Under the pieces are notes generated by a model. The model saw nothing but the letters and a program-made list of their open reading frames with translations. It did not search any database and was not told where the DNA came from. Below are positions 9,682-18,827 of a stretch of DNA of 64,000 nt, in pieces. The position numbers were made by a program, and so were the translations under genes. The number at the start of each line of letters is the position of its first letter. The stretch's first letter is position 1. Source of the DNA: SBBG01 sp033717875 (GTDB lineage Bacteria > Pseudomonadota > Gammaproteobacteria > Ga0077554 > Ga007554); NCBI GenBank assembly GCA_033717875.1, contig JADDKJ010000001.1:1-64000 (forward strand), given 5' to 3'.

Positions 9682-9726
9682 GGGCGCCTCTAAAAATCCG
9701 CCTTGATCGAATTTTGAGAGGCGCCC
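9682..9726 (-). repeat. Family B element, internally deleted copy
   Basis: GGGCGCCTCTAAAAAT pairs with ATTTTGAGAGGCGCCC across a 13-base centre. On the minus strand it reads as the left end (..TTCGATCAAG) joined directly to the right end (GCGGATTTTTAGAGG) of the 17141 element, without the core. It is therefore a solo-ends derivative. Bases 9445-9681 upstream hold no gene I recognise, only short broken frames. Confidence 0.8.
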
Positions 9727-9751
9727 TCAAATCAGACCGGCATATTGTTTC

Positions 9752-10005
9752 AACCCAGATTTTCCATTAGCGGTCGTAGCGAGGGTGGGCAAGACGTTGA
9801 AGATGGGCGAGAAAATGACAAAATATTCCGCAGCCGTAGCCAGGCGCTACGGTGACATGCGCCATCCTTGGCGCACGCCCTCCGGGCAGCCTTCGGCTGT
9901 CCCGTTTTGCTCCTGGCAAAACGGTGAGGACAGATTTTGTCATTTTCTCGCGCAGATTCAGCGTATTGATCGTCCGCAGTCGAGCGCTAATTGGAAATCT
10001 GGGTT
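9752..10005. repeat. Family A long palindromic element, copy 2
   Basis: The left arm (9752-9824) and right arm (9934-10005) pair, with a perfect inner 18 bp, GCGAGAAAATGACAAAAT at 9807-9824 against 9934-9951. Compared with copy 1, CCG is replaced by TGA in both arms, so pairing is kept. The loop is enlarged by about 75 bases holding several extra hairpins (GCGCCatccttGGCGC, AGCCttcGGCT, CCGTTTTGctcctgGCAAAACGG) flanked by a repeated ACGGTGA. It ends 24 bases before the ppc start. Confidence 0.9.
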
Positions 10006-10029
10006 CAAGTGAAAGAAGCTTCCACATCC

Positions 10030-12822
10030 ATGAGCGACAAAGAACTACGGGCTCGCGTCAAGCTGTTTGGTAATCTTTTGGGCAATGTCCTCCAGTCCCA
10101 GGCCGGGGCGCGTGTGTTTGTCGCGGTGGAGACGTTGCGCAAAGGCTACATCGGCCTGCACGGCAGGGATAATCCGCGCAGGCGCCAGCAGCTTGCGGAA
10201 TTCATCGGCGAGCTGGATCCGGAGACGTTGACCCATGTGGTGCGCGCGTTCAGCACCTATTTCAGCTTGGTGAACATCGCCGAGGAGTCCTATCAGCATC
10301 GCCAGCGTCGCATGCTGGTGCGCGAGGGCGGGGCGTTGTGGACGGGGTCGTTCGACGCCACTCTGCGCGAGTTTCACGATCAAGGCGTCACCGCGCCGCA
10401 ATTGCAGACAATGCTGGACCGGCTGGCGTACATCCCGGTGATCACGGCCCATCCCACCGAATCGAAGCGCCGCACCATCATGGAGGCGCTGCGCCGCATC
10501 TTCGTCACCAGCGAGCGCCTCGACGACCCGCGCGTGGGGCCGAACGAGCGCGACGAGATCATCCAGTTGCTGGAAACCCAGATCCAGATCCTGTGGAAGA
10601 CCGACGAGGTGCGGGTGAATCGCCCGACGGTGCCGGAGGAGATCAGGCACGGCATTTATTATTTCCAGGAGTCCTTGTTCAGCGCGGTGCCGACGATGTA
10701 CCGTTACCTGGAAAAGGCGATCAGGAAAACCTATGGCGCCGATCCGGGCGGCAGACCGGTGACCGTGCCCAGCCTGTTGCGTTTCGGTTCATGGATCGGC
10801 GGTGACCGCGATGGCAACCCGAATGTCACGCCCGATGTGACGGCATTGGCGCTGCGTCTCCAGACGCGCGCGATCCTTCTGGAATATATCAAGCGGGTGA
10901 TCGACCTCAGCCATGTGCTGACCCATTCGGTGCTGCTGTGCCAGCCCGCGCCTGCATTTCTGGCGAGTCTCAAGCGCGACGAGCGCTTTCTCGACAAGGC
11001 CTTGCGCGACGCGCCTACGCGTTTCGCCAACGAACCTTACCGGCGCAAGCTGTATGCGATGCGCTATCGTCTGGAGTGCAACCTCACCGAGGTGAAGAAG
11101 CGTATCGAGGGCAAGGAGGTGGAAGATTCGGGTATGGGATACGCCTCCGAGGAGGAATTCCTGGCCGATCTTTATCTGATGCACGATTCGCTGATCAGCC
11201 ACGGCGATCGCCATGTCGCCGATGGCGAACTCAAGGACTTGATGCGCCTGGTGGAGACCTTCGGCTTTTTCCTGATGTGCCTGGATGTGCGGCAGGAATC
11301 CGGGCGTCACAGCGCGGCGGTGGCCGAACTCTTCGCCCGGCAGCCGGAGACGGTCGATTATCACGCCTTATCCGAGGTGGAGCGCCTGGAGCTGTTGTCG
11401 TCGGCGGTCGCCGGGGATTTGCCGCTGAACATCGACCGCGACGCGCTGAGCCCGGCGGCACTGGAGACGCTGGAGGTGTTCGAGGTGATGGCGCGCATGC
11501 GCCGCGAAGTCAGCGCGCGCGCCTTCGGCAGCTATGTCATCTCCATGACCCATGCCGCCAGCCATGTCATGGAAGTGATGCTGCTGGCCCGTGTGGCGGG
11601 GCTGGCCGGACGCAACGATGCGGGATGGTTTTGCGATATCCATATCGCGCCGCTGTTCGAGACCATCAACGATCTGGCGCACATCGAACAGGTGTTGACG
11701 GCGCTGTTCGACAATCCGGTCTATGCGGCGCTGCTCAAGGCATCGGGCAACAAGCAGGAGGTGATGCTGGGATATTCGGACTCCTGCAAGGACGGCGGCA
11801 TCCTGACTTCGTCGTGGTATCTCTATGAGGCGCAGAAGAAGGTCACCGCCATCGCCCAGGCGCATGGCATCGAGTGCCGCCTGTTCCACGGCCGTGGTGG
11901 CACGGTGGGGCGCGGCGGTGGACCGACGCACGAGTCGATCCTCGCTCAGCCCGCCGGCACGGTGTTCGGCGAAATCAAGTTCACCGAGCAGGGCGAGATG
12001 ATCTCGTACAAATACAGTAACGCCGAGACGGCGAGCTACGAGCTGAGCATGGGCATCACCGGCGTGCTCAAGGCCAGCCGAGGGCTGATCCATCCGCCTG
12101 TCGCCGACAATCCCGCCTATCTCGATGTGATGGCGCAGTTGTCGCAAGCCGGGGAGGATGCTTATCGACAATTGACCGATCGCACCCCGGGTTTTCTCGA
12201 TTACTTCTACGAGGCCACGCCGGTCAGCGAAATCGGGCTGCTCAATATCGGCTCCCGTCCCTCGCACCGCAACAAGGCGGACCGTTCCAAGGCCTCGGTG
12301 CGCGCCATTGCCTGGGTGTTCGGCTGGGGGCAGTCGCGCCATACCTTGCCGGCTTGGTTCGGCATCGGCACGGCGCTGGCGAGCTGGCGCAAAGATGCCC
12401 CCGAGCGCCTGGCGCAGCTTCAGGCCATGTACCGCGAGTGGCCTTTCTTCCGCTCCATGCTCAGCAACACCCAGATGGCGATGTTCAAGGCGGATATGTC
12501 CATCGCGCAAGAGTATGCCGGGCTGTGTAGCAATCCCGATGCGCTGCGCAGCGTCTATCCCGCGATCCATGACGAGTATGAGCGGACCGTCGCGGGGATT
12601 TTCGATGTTGCGCGCATCGAGTCGCTGGTCGAGGATAATCCGCTGCTGGCGCTTTCGCTGAGCCGCCGCAATCCCTACTTGGACCCGCTCAATCACATCC
12701 AGGTGATCCTGTTGAAACGTTATCGGGACGCCACCCTTGGCGATGCCGAACGGGCTGTCTGGCTCGATCCGCTGCTGCGCTCCATCAATGCCATTGCCGC
12801 TGGAATGCGCAATACCGGTTAG
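10030..12822 (+). CDS. ppc: Phosphoenolpyruvate carboxylase
   Basis: PEPC carboxylates PEP with bicarbonate to oxaloacetate, an anaplerotic or carbon-fixing step in the cytoplasm. The 930-residue protein is full length. Motifs: VITAHPTESKRRT with the catalytic His, GSWIGGDRDGNPNV, GYSDSCKDGG, and FHGRGGTVGRGGGPTHESIL, the glycine-rich loop. I start at MSDKELRARV (ATG 10030). The frame runs upstream to 9991, but those codons belong to the palindromic repeat. A terminator-like hairpin follows at 12871. Confidence 0.96.
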   Translation: MSDKELRARVKLFGNLLGNVLQSQAGARVFVAVETLRKGYIGLHGRDNPRRRQQLAEFIGELDPETLTHVVRAFSTYFSLVNIAEESYQHRQRRMLVREGGALWTGSFDATLREFHDQGVTAPQLQTMLDRLAYIPVITAHPTESKRRTIMEALRRIFVTSERLDDPRVGPNERDEIIQLLETQIQILWKTDEVRVNRPTVPEEIRHGIYYFQESLFSAVPTMYRYLEKAIRKTYGADPGGRPVTVPSLLRFGSWIGGDRDGNPNVTPDVTALALRLQTRAILLEYIKRVIDLSHVLTHSVLLCQPAPAFLASLKRDERFLDKALRDAPTRFANEPYRRKLYAMRYRLECNLTEVKKRIEGKEVEDSGMGYASEEEFLADLYLMHDSLISHGDRHVADGELKDLMRLVETFGFFLMCLDVRQESGRHSAAVAELFARQPETVDYHALSEVERLELLSSAVAGDLPLNIDRDALSPAALETLEVFEVMARMRREVSARAFGSYVISMTHAASHVMEVMLLARVAGLAGRNDAGWFCDIHIAPLFETINDLAHIEQVLTALFDNPVYAALLKASGNKQEVMLGYSDSCKDGGILTSSWYLYEAQKKVTAIAQAHGIECRLFHGRGGTVGRGGGPTHESILAQPAGTVFGEIKFTEQGEMISYKYSNAETASYELSMGITGVLKASRGLIHPPVADNPAYLDVMAQLSQAGEDAYRQLTDRTPGFLDYFYEATPVSEIGLLNIGSRPSHRNKADRSKASVRAIAWVFGWGQSRHTLPAWFGIGTALASWRKDAPERLAQLQAMYREWPFFRSMLSNTQMAMFKADMSIAQEYAGLCSNPDALRSVYPAIHDEYERTVAGIFDVARIESLVEDNPLLALSLSRRNPYLDPLNHIQVILLKRYRDATLGDAERAVWLDPLLRSINAIAAGMRNTG

Positions 12823-12870
12823 AACGGCAGGGACGCCGCCCGCGCTGCTTTTGGTGACAAAGTTACGGAG

Positions 12871-12909
12871 AAAGATCAGACATATTGATATATATGGGTC
12901 TGGTCTTTT
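12871..12909 (+). terminator. Probable rho-independent terminator after ppc
   Basis: AAAGATCAGAC pairs with GTCTGGTCTTT (one G-U type mismatch), with ATAT/ATAT pairing further in, followed by a T run at 12905-12910. It lies 48 bases past the ppc stop and just before the next gene's ribosome-binding site. Confidence 0.65.
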
Positions 12910-12935
12910 TCGAAGTCACCATGGGAGGTGGCGTC

Positions 12936-13262
12936 ATGAAAACCGCGTTCCTCATCGTGGCGGGCGTGATTCTGATGGCCGCCTCTATTCATGGTCACGC
13001 CCTCGACGGGAGACGATTCAGCGCTACCGAGGAAGCGTGCTATGCGCAGGGCATGGTGGCCCTGGACTCCGTGATAAATGCGCGTTTGGGGGTGCATCCC
13101 GAGGATCTCTTGCCTCTGGCGCGGATTGACCCTCGGGCTCCGGTAATCGTTGCCTATTCGGAGAACATCCTTGGCGTGATCTATGGCGCTTACCTCTGGG
13201 AAGGCGAGCCCTCGGGTTATGCCATGCGGGTCTTTCATCGGTGTCTCGTCAGGGGTGGCTGA
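12936..13262 (+). CDS. Small secreted protein of unknown function
   Basis: The 108-residue product starts with a clear signal peptide (MKTAFLIVAGVILMAASIHG, then HA) preceded by a strong GGAGGTG site at 12924. The mature part has two cysteines (EEACYAQG and FHRCL) that could form one disulfide. No domain is recognised. It is separated from ppc by a terminator and converges on lpxH. A periplasmic location is inferred from the signal peptide. Confidence 0.7.
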   Translation: MKTAFLIVAGVILMAASIHGHALDGRRFSATEEACYAQGMVALDSVINARLGVHPEDLLPLARIDPRAPVIVAYSENILGVIYGAYLWEGEPSGYAMRVFHRCLVRGG

Positions 13263-13289
13263 GCAGGAACCCTCCCGGTTACACCGCGT

Positions 13290-14018
13290 TTATCGAGGGA
13301 GTGGATAGGGCTGTAGCCAGCAGCCTGAGGATGCGCATGTCAACGCGCTGCCGCGCTGATACCAATCACCCAATACTGTGCGCCGCGCGGGTTTGCCATC
13401 GAGGGTGAAATCATGGATGCCGGGGCGATGGGTATGGCCGTGAATCAGATGATTCACGCCGTGTTCGCGCAAGGCCTGTTCCACCGCCTGTTGGTTCACG
13501 TCCATGATTTCCTCGGCTTTCTGGCGCGATTGCTCGCGGCTTTGGGCGCGATAATCTTTGGCGATGGCGGCGCGCTGCTCGGCCGGCAGCGCGAGCATTT
13601 GCTGCTGCCAGCGCGGGTCGTGGACCTGGGCGCGGAAGCGCTGATATTCCACATCGTCCGTGCACAGCGTGTCGCCGTGCATGAGCAGAGTGGGTACGCC
13701 GTAGAGGGTGATTATGGTAGGGTCGGGGATCAGCTTGCAACCGCTGGCCTGTTCGAACCCGCCGCCCATCAGAAAGTCGCGGTTGCCGTGCATGACGTAT
13801 ACGGGTGTGCCGCTGGTCGTCAGGCGCAGCAGGCCCTTGATGACCCGGTCATGCTCGGCCACGGAGGCGTCGTCGCCGATCCAGACCTCGAACAAATCAC
13901 CGAGGATGTACAGCGCGTCGGCCTTCGTGGCTTCCTTGTCCAGAAAATCCAGAAACAGCTCGTTCATTTCGGGCCGTTCCGTGGAGAGGTGCAAGTCGGA
14001 GATGAACGTCGTGGGCAT
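13290..14018 (-). CDS. lpxH: UDP-2,3-diacylglucosamine diphosphatase
   Basis: LpxH removes UMP from UDP-2,3-diacylglucosamine to give lipid X in lipid A synthesis, at the inner face of the membrane. The 242-residue calcineurin-like hydrolase has the metal motifs ISDLHLS, GDLFEVWIGDD, HGNRDFL, MHGDTL and the GHTHRP ending. The presence of LpxH rather than LpxI or LpxG is typical for beta- and gammaproteobacteria. The cyclophilin gene is 80 bases upstream on the same strand, as it often is next to lpxH. Confidence 0.94.
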   Translation of the reverse strand: MPTTFISDLHLSTERPEMNELFLDFLDKEATKADALYILGDLFEVWIGDDASVAEHDRVIKGLLRLTTSGTPVYVMHGNRDFLMGGGFEQASGCKLIPDPTIITLYGVPTLLMHGDTLCTDDVEYQRFRAQVHDPRWQQQMLALPAEQRAAIAKDYRAQSREQSRQKAEEIMDVNQQAVEQALREHGVNHLIHGHTHRPGIHDFTLDGKPARRTVLGDWYQRGSALTCASSGCWLQPYPLPR

Positions 14019-14098
14019 GGCTGCCTGTCCCTTTTTTATTTTTCACCGGCGAAGGGGAGGGACGTGCCTCCAGCCTTCCCGTTCCCTGAGGAAATAGA

Positions 14099-14695
14099 TT
14101 ATTTGCCGCCCGCTGCGCCGACCAGTGTCACTTTCTTGATGACAACCTGTGTTTTGGGGACATCACTGCGGAAGGGGCCACCCGAGCCGGTGGGAACCGC
14201 GCGAATCTTGTCGACCACGTCCATGCCTTCCACAACCTTGCCGAATACCGCATAACCCCAGCCATCCGGGTTTGGGTAATTCAGCCCGTCGTTGTTCACG
14301 ACATTGATGAAAAACTGCGCCGTGGCCGAATGGGGCGCGCTGGTACGCGCCATGGCGATGGTGCCACGGTCGTTCTTGAGGCCGTTCTTGGCTTCGTTCT
14401 GGATGGGGTTATTGGTCGGTTTCTGCGCGTAGTCGGTGGTGAAGCCGCCGCCCTGGATCATGAAATTGTTGATGACGCGGTGAAAGACGGTGCCGTCATA
14501 AAAGCCGTCCTGCACGTATTTGATGAAGTTGTCCACGGACTGAGGCGCTTTGGCGCGATCCAGTTCCAGAACGATGTTGCCCAGGCTGGTCTCCATCAGC
14601 ACGCGCGGATGAATATCGGCGGCGGGCGCGGCGGGAGTTTGCGCGCTGAGCGCCATCAGAGTGCCAAAGGTGAGCGATTTCAGAAGATATTTCAT
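14099..14695 (-). CDS. ppiA: Periplasmic peptidyl-prolyl cis-trans isomerase, cyclophilin type
   Basis: The 198-residue protein has a signal peptide ending near QTPAAPAA, then a complete cyclophilin domain: GNIVLELDRAKAPQSVDNF, FHRVINNFMIQGG, TIAMARTSAPHSATAQFFIN, and the WGYAVFGKVVEGMDVVDKI segment. The start at 14695 is chosen because the signal peptide begins there; a longer frame to 14767 adds an unlikely extension. It speeds proline isomerisation in folding envelope proteins. Confidence 0.9.
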   Translation of the reverse strand: MKYLLKSLTFGTLMALSAQTPAAPAADIHPRVLMETSLGNIVLELDRAKAPQSVDNFIKYVQDGFYDGTVFHRVINNFMIQGGGFTTDYAQKPTNNPIQNEAKNGLKNDRGTIAMARTSAPHSATAQFFINVVNNDGLNYPNPDGWGYAVFGKVVEGMDVVDKIRAVPTGSGGPFRSDVPKTQVVIKKVTLVGAAGGK

Positions 14696-14768
14696 GGTGA
14701 TGGAAGTCCGTTGTTGTGTGATGAGTATTCCGCCGCAAGTGTAAATGAGACAAAGGGTAATTGCCAAG

Positions 14769-15602
14769 TCAGCGCCGGTTGCCGCGTCTTGCCGCTTCGT
14801 ACAGTGGCATGACCGTCGGTATCAGCGCCTCCAGATCATCTATGCGCGATTCCGGGGCCGGGTGGGTGCTCAGGAACTGCGGCGGGCCGGAACCGTTCGC
14901 GGCTTGCATTTTCTTCCAGACGCTGATCGAGGCGCGCGGATCATAGCCGGCGCGGGCCGCCAGTTCCAGGCCGATGCGGTCCGCTTCCCGCTCGTCTTTT
15001 CGGGAATGGGGAAGCGTGACGGCGACAGTCGCGGCCTTTTGCAGCAAATCGAGTTGCTGCGGACTCATGCCGGCGACGATCGCCACGCCGGTCAGCAAGA
15101 CCTGCTCGCCCATGGCGCGCGACATTTGCTCCCGCGAGTGCTCGCGCAGCGCATGGGCGATTTCGTGGCCCATGACGATGGCCACCTCGTCGTCGGTCAG
15201 CTTCAAGTTGTTAAGCAATCCGCTGTAGACGCCGATCTTGCCGCCCGGCATGCAATAAGCGTTGACCTCCTTGCTGGTGAAGACGTTGACTTCCCATTTC
15301 CAGCCCGGCGCGTCGGGCCGGAACACGGCGGTTTGCGGTATGAGGTTGCGGGCGATGGCGGTGACACGCTGATACTGCGTCTTGTCGGTATTGAGCGCGC
15401 CCTGGCTGGCATATTTCTGTTTCTCTTGCGCATAGCCCGCCTCTCCGGCGCGCTCCGCATCCTGCTGTGAAACCAGCATCAATTGCTTGCGCTCCACCCC
15501 GACCGTCCCCGGTTGCGTGGTTTGCACCGGTTGACAGCCGGAAAGCGCCAGGGCAACGGTGCCCGTGGCAAGAAATTTTTTGACGAAAACCCTATGTTTC
15601 AT
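14769..15602 (-). CDS. M48-family metalloprotease lipoprotein
   Basis: The 277-residue protein has a lipoprotein signal (ATGTVALALSGC, Cys about residue 23) and an M48 zinc-protease domain: VMGHEIAHALREHS with HExxH, and the distal Glu in SRKDEREADRIG. It resembles periplasmic quality-control proteases of the LoiP/YcaL type. The lack of Asp after Cys suggests sorting to the outer membrane. It is divergent from gltX. Confidence 0.9.
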   Translation of the reverse strand: MKHRVFVKKFLATGTVALALSGCQPVQTTQPGTVGVERKQLMLVSQQDAERAGEAGYAQEKQKYASQGALNTDKTQYQRVTAIARNLIPQTAVFRPDAPGWKWEVNVFTSKEVNAYCMPGGKIGVYSGLLNNLKLTDDEVAIVMGHEIAHALREHSREQMSRAMGEQVLLTGVAIVAGMSPQQLDLLQKAATVAVTLPHSRKDEREADRIGLELAARAGYDPRASISVWKKMQAANGSGPPQFLSTHPAPESRIDDLEALIPTVMPLYEAARRGNRR

Positions 15603-15712
15603 GATGCTTCGAATGTTCCATGTGGCCAGAGAGTATTATATCGCTTTCGGGACAGGCGCTGCCTCCCCAACAATTTTGTCGTTAGCGCCGGTTTCCGTTA
15701 CCATGTTGCGCT

Positions 15713-17140
15713 ATGACGACGAAGACATTCACCAAAACCCGTTTCGCCCCCAGCCCTACCGGACTGCTCCATTTAGGCAACGCCCGCACCGCCTTGTTCA
15801 GCGCGTTGCTGGCACGACGCGACGAAGGCGTTTTTTTGCTGCGTATCGAAGACACCGACCAGGAACGCAGCAAGGCAGAATATACCGAGGCGGTCGAAGA
15901 GGATCTGCGCTGGTTAGGGTTGGACTGGCAGGAGGGGCCTAATGCGGGCGGTTTGCACGGCCCTTATCTGCAATCTGAGCGGGGCGCGGTCTACCGCAAT
16001 TATTTCGACATTCTGGAGCAGGAGGAGAGAGCCTACCTGTGCTTTTGCAGCGACCGCGAGCTGGATCTGGCGCGCAAGACCCAGCTCGCCGCGGGCCAGC
16101 CGCCGCGTTACCCGGGCACTTGCGCGAGACTGAGCCCGGACGAGGTGGTGGCGCGGTTACAGCGCGGCTTGCAACCGACCTTACGTTTCCGTGTCCCGCC
16201 CGGTCAAATGGTGGAATTCGACGACCTGGTGCGCGGCCCGCAGAGATTCGCCAGCGCCGACATCGGCGATTTCATCATTCGCCGCGCCGACGGCACGCCG
16301 GCGTTTTTTTTCAGCAACGCCATCGACGATGCTCTGATGGGCGTGACGCATGTGCTGCGCGGCGAGGATCATCTTACCAACACGCCGCGCCAGATTCTGC
16401 TGCTCGATGCGTTGGGGCTGCGCCTGCCGCGTTATGGCCACATCTCGATGATCCTTGGCCCTGATGGTGCGCCGTTGTCCAAGCGCCACGGCAGCCGCAG
16501 CATCCGCGAGCTGCGCGAGACAGGCTATTTGCCGGGGGTGGTCAACAATTATATGGCGCGCCTGGGCCATTATTACGAAAACAATGCTTATTTGAATCTC
16601 GCCGGCCTGGCCGCCGAGTTTGATATCGCCAACCTTGGCCGTGCTCCTGCCCATTACGACACCACACATTTGTTGCACTGGCAGCGCGAGGCGATCGTGC
16701 AGGCGCACGCCGATGAGCTGTGGCGGTGGATGGGCGCGGAGGTGCACGCGCTCGTGCCTACCGAGGCCGCGGCTGATTTCGTCGCCGCCGTACGCGCCAA
16801 CGTGACCTTCCCGGAACACGCGCTGGACTGGGCGCGGATCATCTACACCGATCCGCTGGCGCTGAGTCATCCCGCGCGACAGGTCGTCACGGAGGCCGGC
16901 AGCGCGTTCTTTGAACACGCCTTGACCGGCCTTGCACGGCATTCGACCAACTTCAAGGAGCTGCTCGGCCACCTCAAGAACGAGACCGGCGCCAAAGGCA
17001 AGGCGCTGTTTCATCCCCTGCGCGCCGCGTTGACCGGCGAGCTGGACGGGCCGGAGATGGCGAATCTGATGGCGCTGCTGTCCCCCGAACGGACGCGGCT
17101 GCGGTTGCAGGCGTGCCTGGAAATCGCGAATTGCAAATGA
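15713..17140 (+). CDS. gltX: Glutamyl-tRNA synthetase
   Basis: Class I synthetase that charges tRNA-Glu. The 475-residue protein has the HIGH-type motif as LLHLGNARTALF, the KMSKS-type loop as PLSKRHGS, and a CFC..GTCA zinc-like segment near residues 100-140. The LSKRHG form is common in the shorter bacterial GluRS class. The ATG at 15713 gives the family start TKTRFAPSPTGLLHLGN. The stop at 17138-17140 is immediately followed by repeat element B, which separates it from cysS. Confidence 0.95.
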   Translation: MTTKTFTKTRFAPSPTGLLHLGNARTALFSALLARRDEGVFLLRIEDTDQERSKAEYTEAVEEDLRWLGLDWQEGPNAGGLHGPYLQSERGAVYRNYFDILEQEERAYLCFCSDRELDLARKTQLAAGQPPRYPGTCARLSPDEVVARLQRGLQPTLRFRVPPGQMVEFDDLVRGPQRFASADIGDFIIRRADGTPAFFFSNAIDDALMGVTHVLRGEDHLTNTPRQILLLDALGLRLPRYGHISMILGPDGAPLSKRHGSRSIRELRETGYLPGVVNNYMARLGHYYENNAYLNLAGLAAEFDIANLGRAPAHYDTTHLLHWQREAIVQAHADELWRWMGAEVHALVPTEAAADFVAAVRANVTFPEHALDWARIIYTDPLALSHPARQVVTEAGSAFFEHALTGLARHSTNFKELLGHLKNETGAKGKALFHPLRAALTGELDGPEMANLMALLSPERTRLRLQACLEIANCK

Positions 17141-17280
17141 GGGCGCCTCTAAAAATTCGATCAAGACGCGAGGGCAAGGCGGAAATGTGCGAAAAAGCGG
17201 AGTGTACACAGAGTACATGAGCATTTTGAGTACATTTCCAACGCGGCCATCGCGGCTTCAGCGGATTTTTAGAGGTGCTC
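17141..17280 (+). repeat. Family B structured element, full copy
   Basis: The ends GGGCGCCTCTAAAAAT and ATTTTTAGAGGTGCTC are inverted repeats. Inside, GGAAATGT pairs with ACATTTCC, and TGTAC pairs with GTACA around a 5-base loop. The copy at 47539 (reverse strand) has the same layout with compensating changes in all three stems. The element begins at the base after the gltX stop codon and ends one base before an in-frame ATG ahead of cysS. Confidence 0.88.
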
Positions 17281-17310
17281 ATGATTGAAACCCTGAACGC
17301 GAAATTGACA

Positions 17311-18693
17311 ATGCTGCATATCCACAACACCCTCACCGGAAAAAAAGAACCCTTCATCCCCATCGAAGCGGGCAAGGTGCGCATGTACGTCTGCGGCATG
17401 ACCGTCTACGATTATTGCCACGTCGGCCACGCGCGGGTGATGGTGGTGTTCGACACGGTGGTGCGTTATTTGCGCACCTCGGGTTATCAGGTGACTTATG
17501 TGCGCAACATCACCGATATCGACGACAAGATCATCAAGCGCGCGGCGGAAAACCGCGAGACGATAGACTCCCTCACCGGCCGTTTCATCGCCGCCATGCA
17601 CGAGGACGAGCGCGCGCTGGGTGTGCTGCCGCCGGATATCGAGCCGCGCGCCACGCAGTCCATCGCCGCGATCGTCGCCATGGTGCAAGCCTTGCTGGGC
17701 AAGGGCTATGCCTATCGCGCCGGAAATGGCGACATCTACTACGACGTGAGCCGCTTCGAGCACTATGGCGAACTGTCCGGCAAGCGCCTGGAGGATTTGC
17801 GTGCCGGGGCGCGGGTGGAAGTGGACGAGGCCAAGGATGATCCACTGGATTTCGTGTTGTGGAAAGCCGCCAAACCGGGTGAGCCGGCGTGGGACTCGCC
17901 GTGGGGGCCGGGACGTCCCGGCTGGCATATCGAGTGCTCGGCAATGTCTGCCTGCCATCTGGGCGAGCATTTCGACATCCACGGCGGCGGCATGGACCTG
18001 AAGTTTCCCCACCACGAAAACGAGATCGCGCAGTCCGAGGCGGCGACCGGCCACAAGTTCGTCAATTTCTGGATGCACAACGGCTTCGTGCAGGTCAACG
18101 AAGAGAAAATGTCCAAATCACTGGGCAACTTCTTCACCGTGCGCGAGGTGCTCAAACACTATACACCGGAAGTAGTGCGTTATTTCATCCTGGCCAGCCA
18201 TTACCGCGGACCGCTCAATTATTCCAGCGACAACCTGGACAACGCCAAGGCGGCGCTGGAGCGATTCTATCTGGCGTTGCGCGGCCTGCCGATGGTCGAG
18301 GTGCAAGATGGCGGCGATTATGAGCGGCGCTTCAAGGCGGCGATGGATGACGACTTCAACACCGCCGAGGCTGTGGCGGTATTGTTTGATCTGGCGCGGG
18401 AAATCAATCGTGTTCGCCCCGATAGCCCCGTCGAAGCGGCCCACTTGGCCGGAGTGTTGAAGCGTTTGGGTGGGATTCTCGGGCTATTGCAGGCGGACCC
18501 GGAAATCTTCCTCAAGGGTGTGGCGGCCACGTCCGGCCTTACCGCGCAGGAAATCGATCAACTTATCGCCAAGCGAGACGCCGCGAGAAAAGGCAAGAAC
18601 TGGGCCGAGTCGGACCGCATCCGCGACTGGCTGAAATCCCAGGGCGTCGTGCTCGAAGATGGCGCCGGCGCGACCTCCTGGCGCAGGGAGTAA
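17311..18693 (+). CDS. cysS: Cysteinyl-tRNA synthetase
   Basis: Class I synthetase charging tRNA-Cys. The 460-residue protein has the zinc ligand in VCGMTVYDYCHVGHAR, the HIGH-type HVGH, WHIECSAMS with the second zinc Cys, GGGMDLKFPHHENEIAQSE, and KMSKSLGN. Starts at 17275, 17281 and 17311 are in frame. I chose MLHIHNTL at 17311 because it matches the family N-terminus and the earlier codons belong to repeat B. Confidence 0.95.
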   Translation: MLHIHNTLTGKKEPFIPIEAGKVRMYVCGMTVYDYCHVGHARVMVVFDTVVRYLRTSGYQVTYVRNITDIDDKIIKRAAENRETIDSLTGRFIAAMHEDERALGVLPPDIEPRATQSIAAIVAMVQALLGKGYAYRAGNGDIYYDVSRFEHYGELSGKRLEDLRAGARVEVDEAKDDPLDFVLWKAAKPGEPAWDSPWGPGRPGWHIECSAMSACHLGEHFDIHGGGMDLKFPHHENEIAQSEAATGHKFVNFWMHNGFVQVNEEKMSKSLGNFFTVREVLKHYTPEVVRYFILASHYRGPLNYSSDNLDNAKAALERFYLALRGLPMVEVQDGGDYERRFKAAMDDDFNTAEAVAVLFDLAREINRVRPDSPVEAAHLAGVLKRLGGILGLLQADPEIFLKGVAATSGLTAQEIDQLIAKRDAARKGKNWAESDRIRDWLKSQGVVLEDGAGATSWRRE

Positions 18694-18728
18694 CCTTCCT
18701 TCCCTTTTTTTGAAAAAGACGCGATTTA

Positions 18729-18777
18729 TTGATCCAGATCAAGGACGGCCTCCCGAATAACTGGTTTACTTCTTCCT
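18729..18777 (+). promoter_or_regulatory. FNR/Anr-type activator site and promoter of the PilZ gene
   Basis: TTGATccagATCAA at 18729-18742 matches the FNR/Anr consensus at all ten defined positions. A -10-like TTTACT lies at 18765-18770. If transcription starts at about 18777, the site is centred at -41.5, the standard class II activating position. The PilZ gene starts 51 bases further on. Confidence 0.7.
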
Positions 18778-18827
18778 GTCATGTTTGCTGGGTAGAGTGT
18801 AGGTCATCGTTGTGGGGAGAGGTTCAT

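Noticed and set aside
9785..10012. Shared peptide MGEKxxKYSAAVA at 1400 and 9800 as a conserved small protein
   Set aside because: The similarity is fully explained by the palindromic repeat; the stem triplet changes keep base pairing, not codons, and no ribosome-binding site is present.
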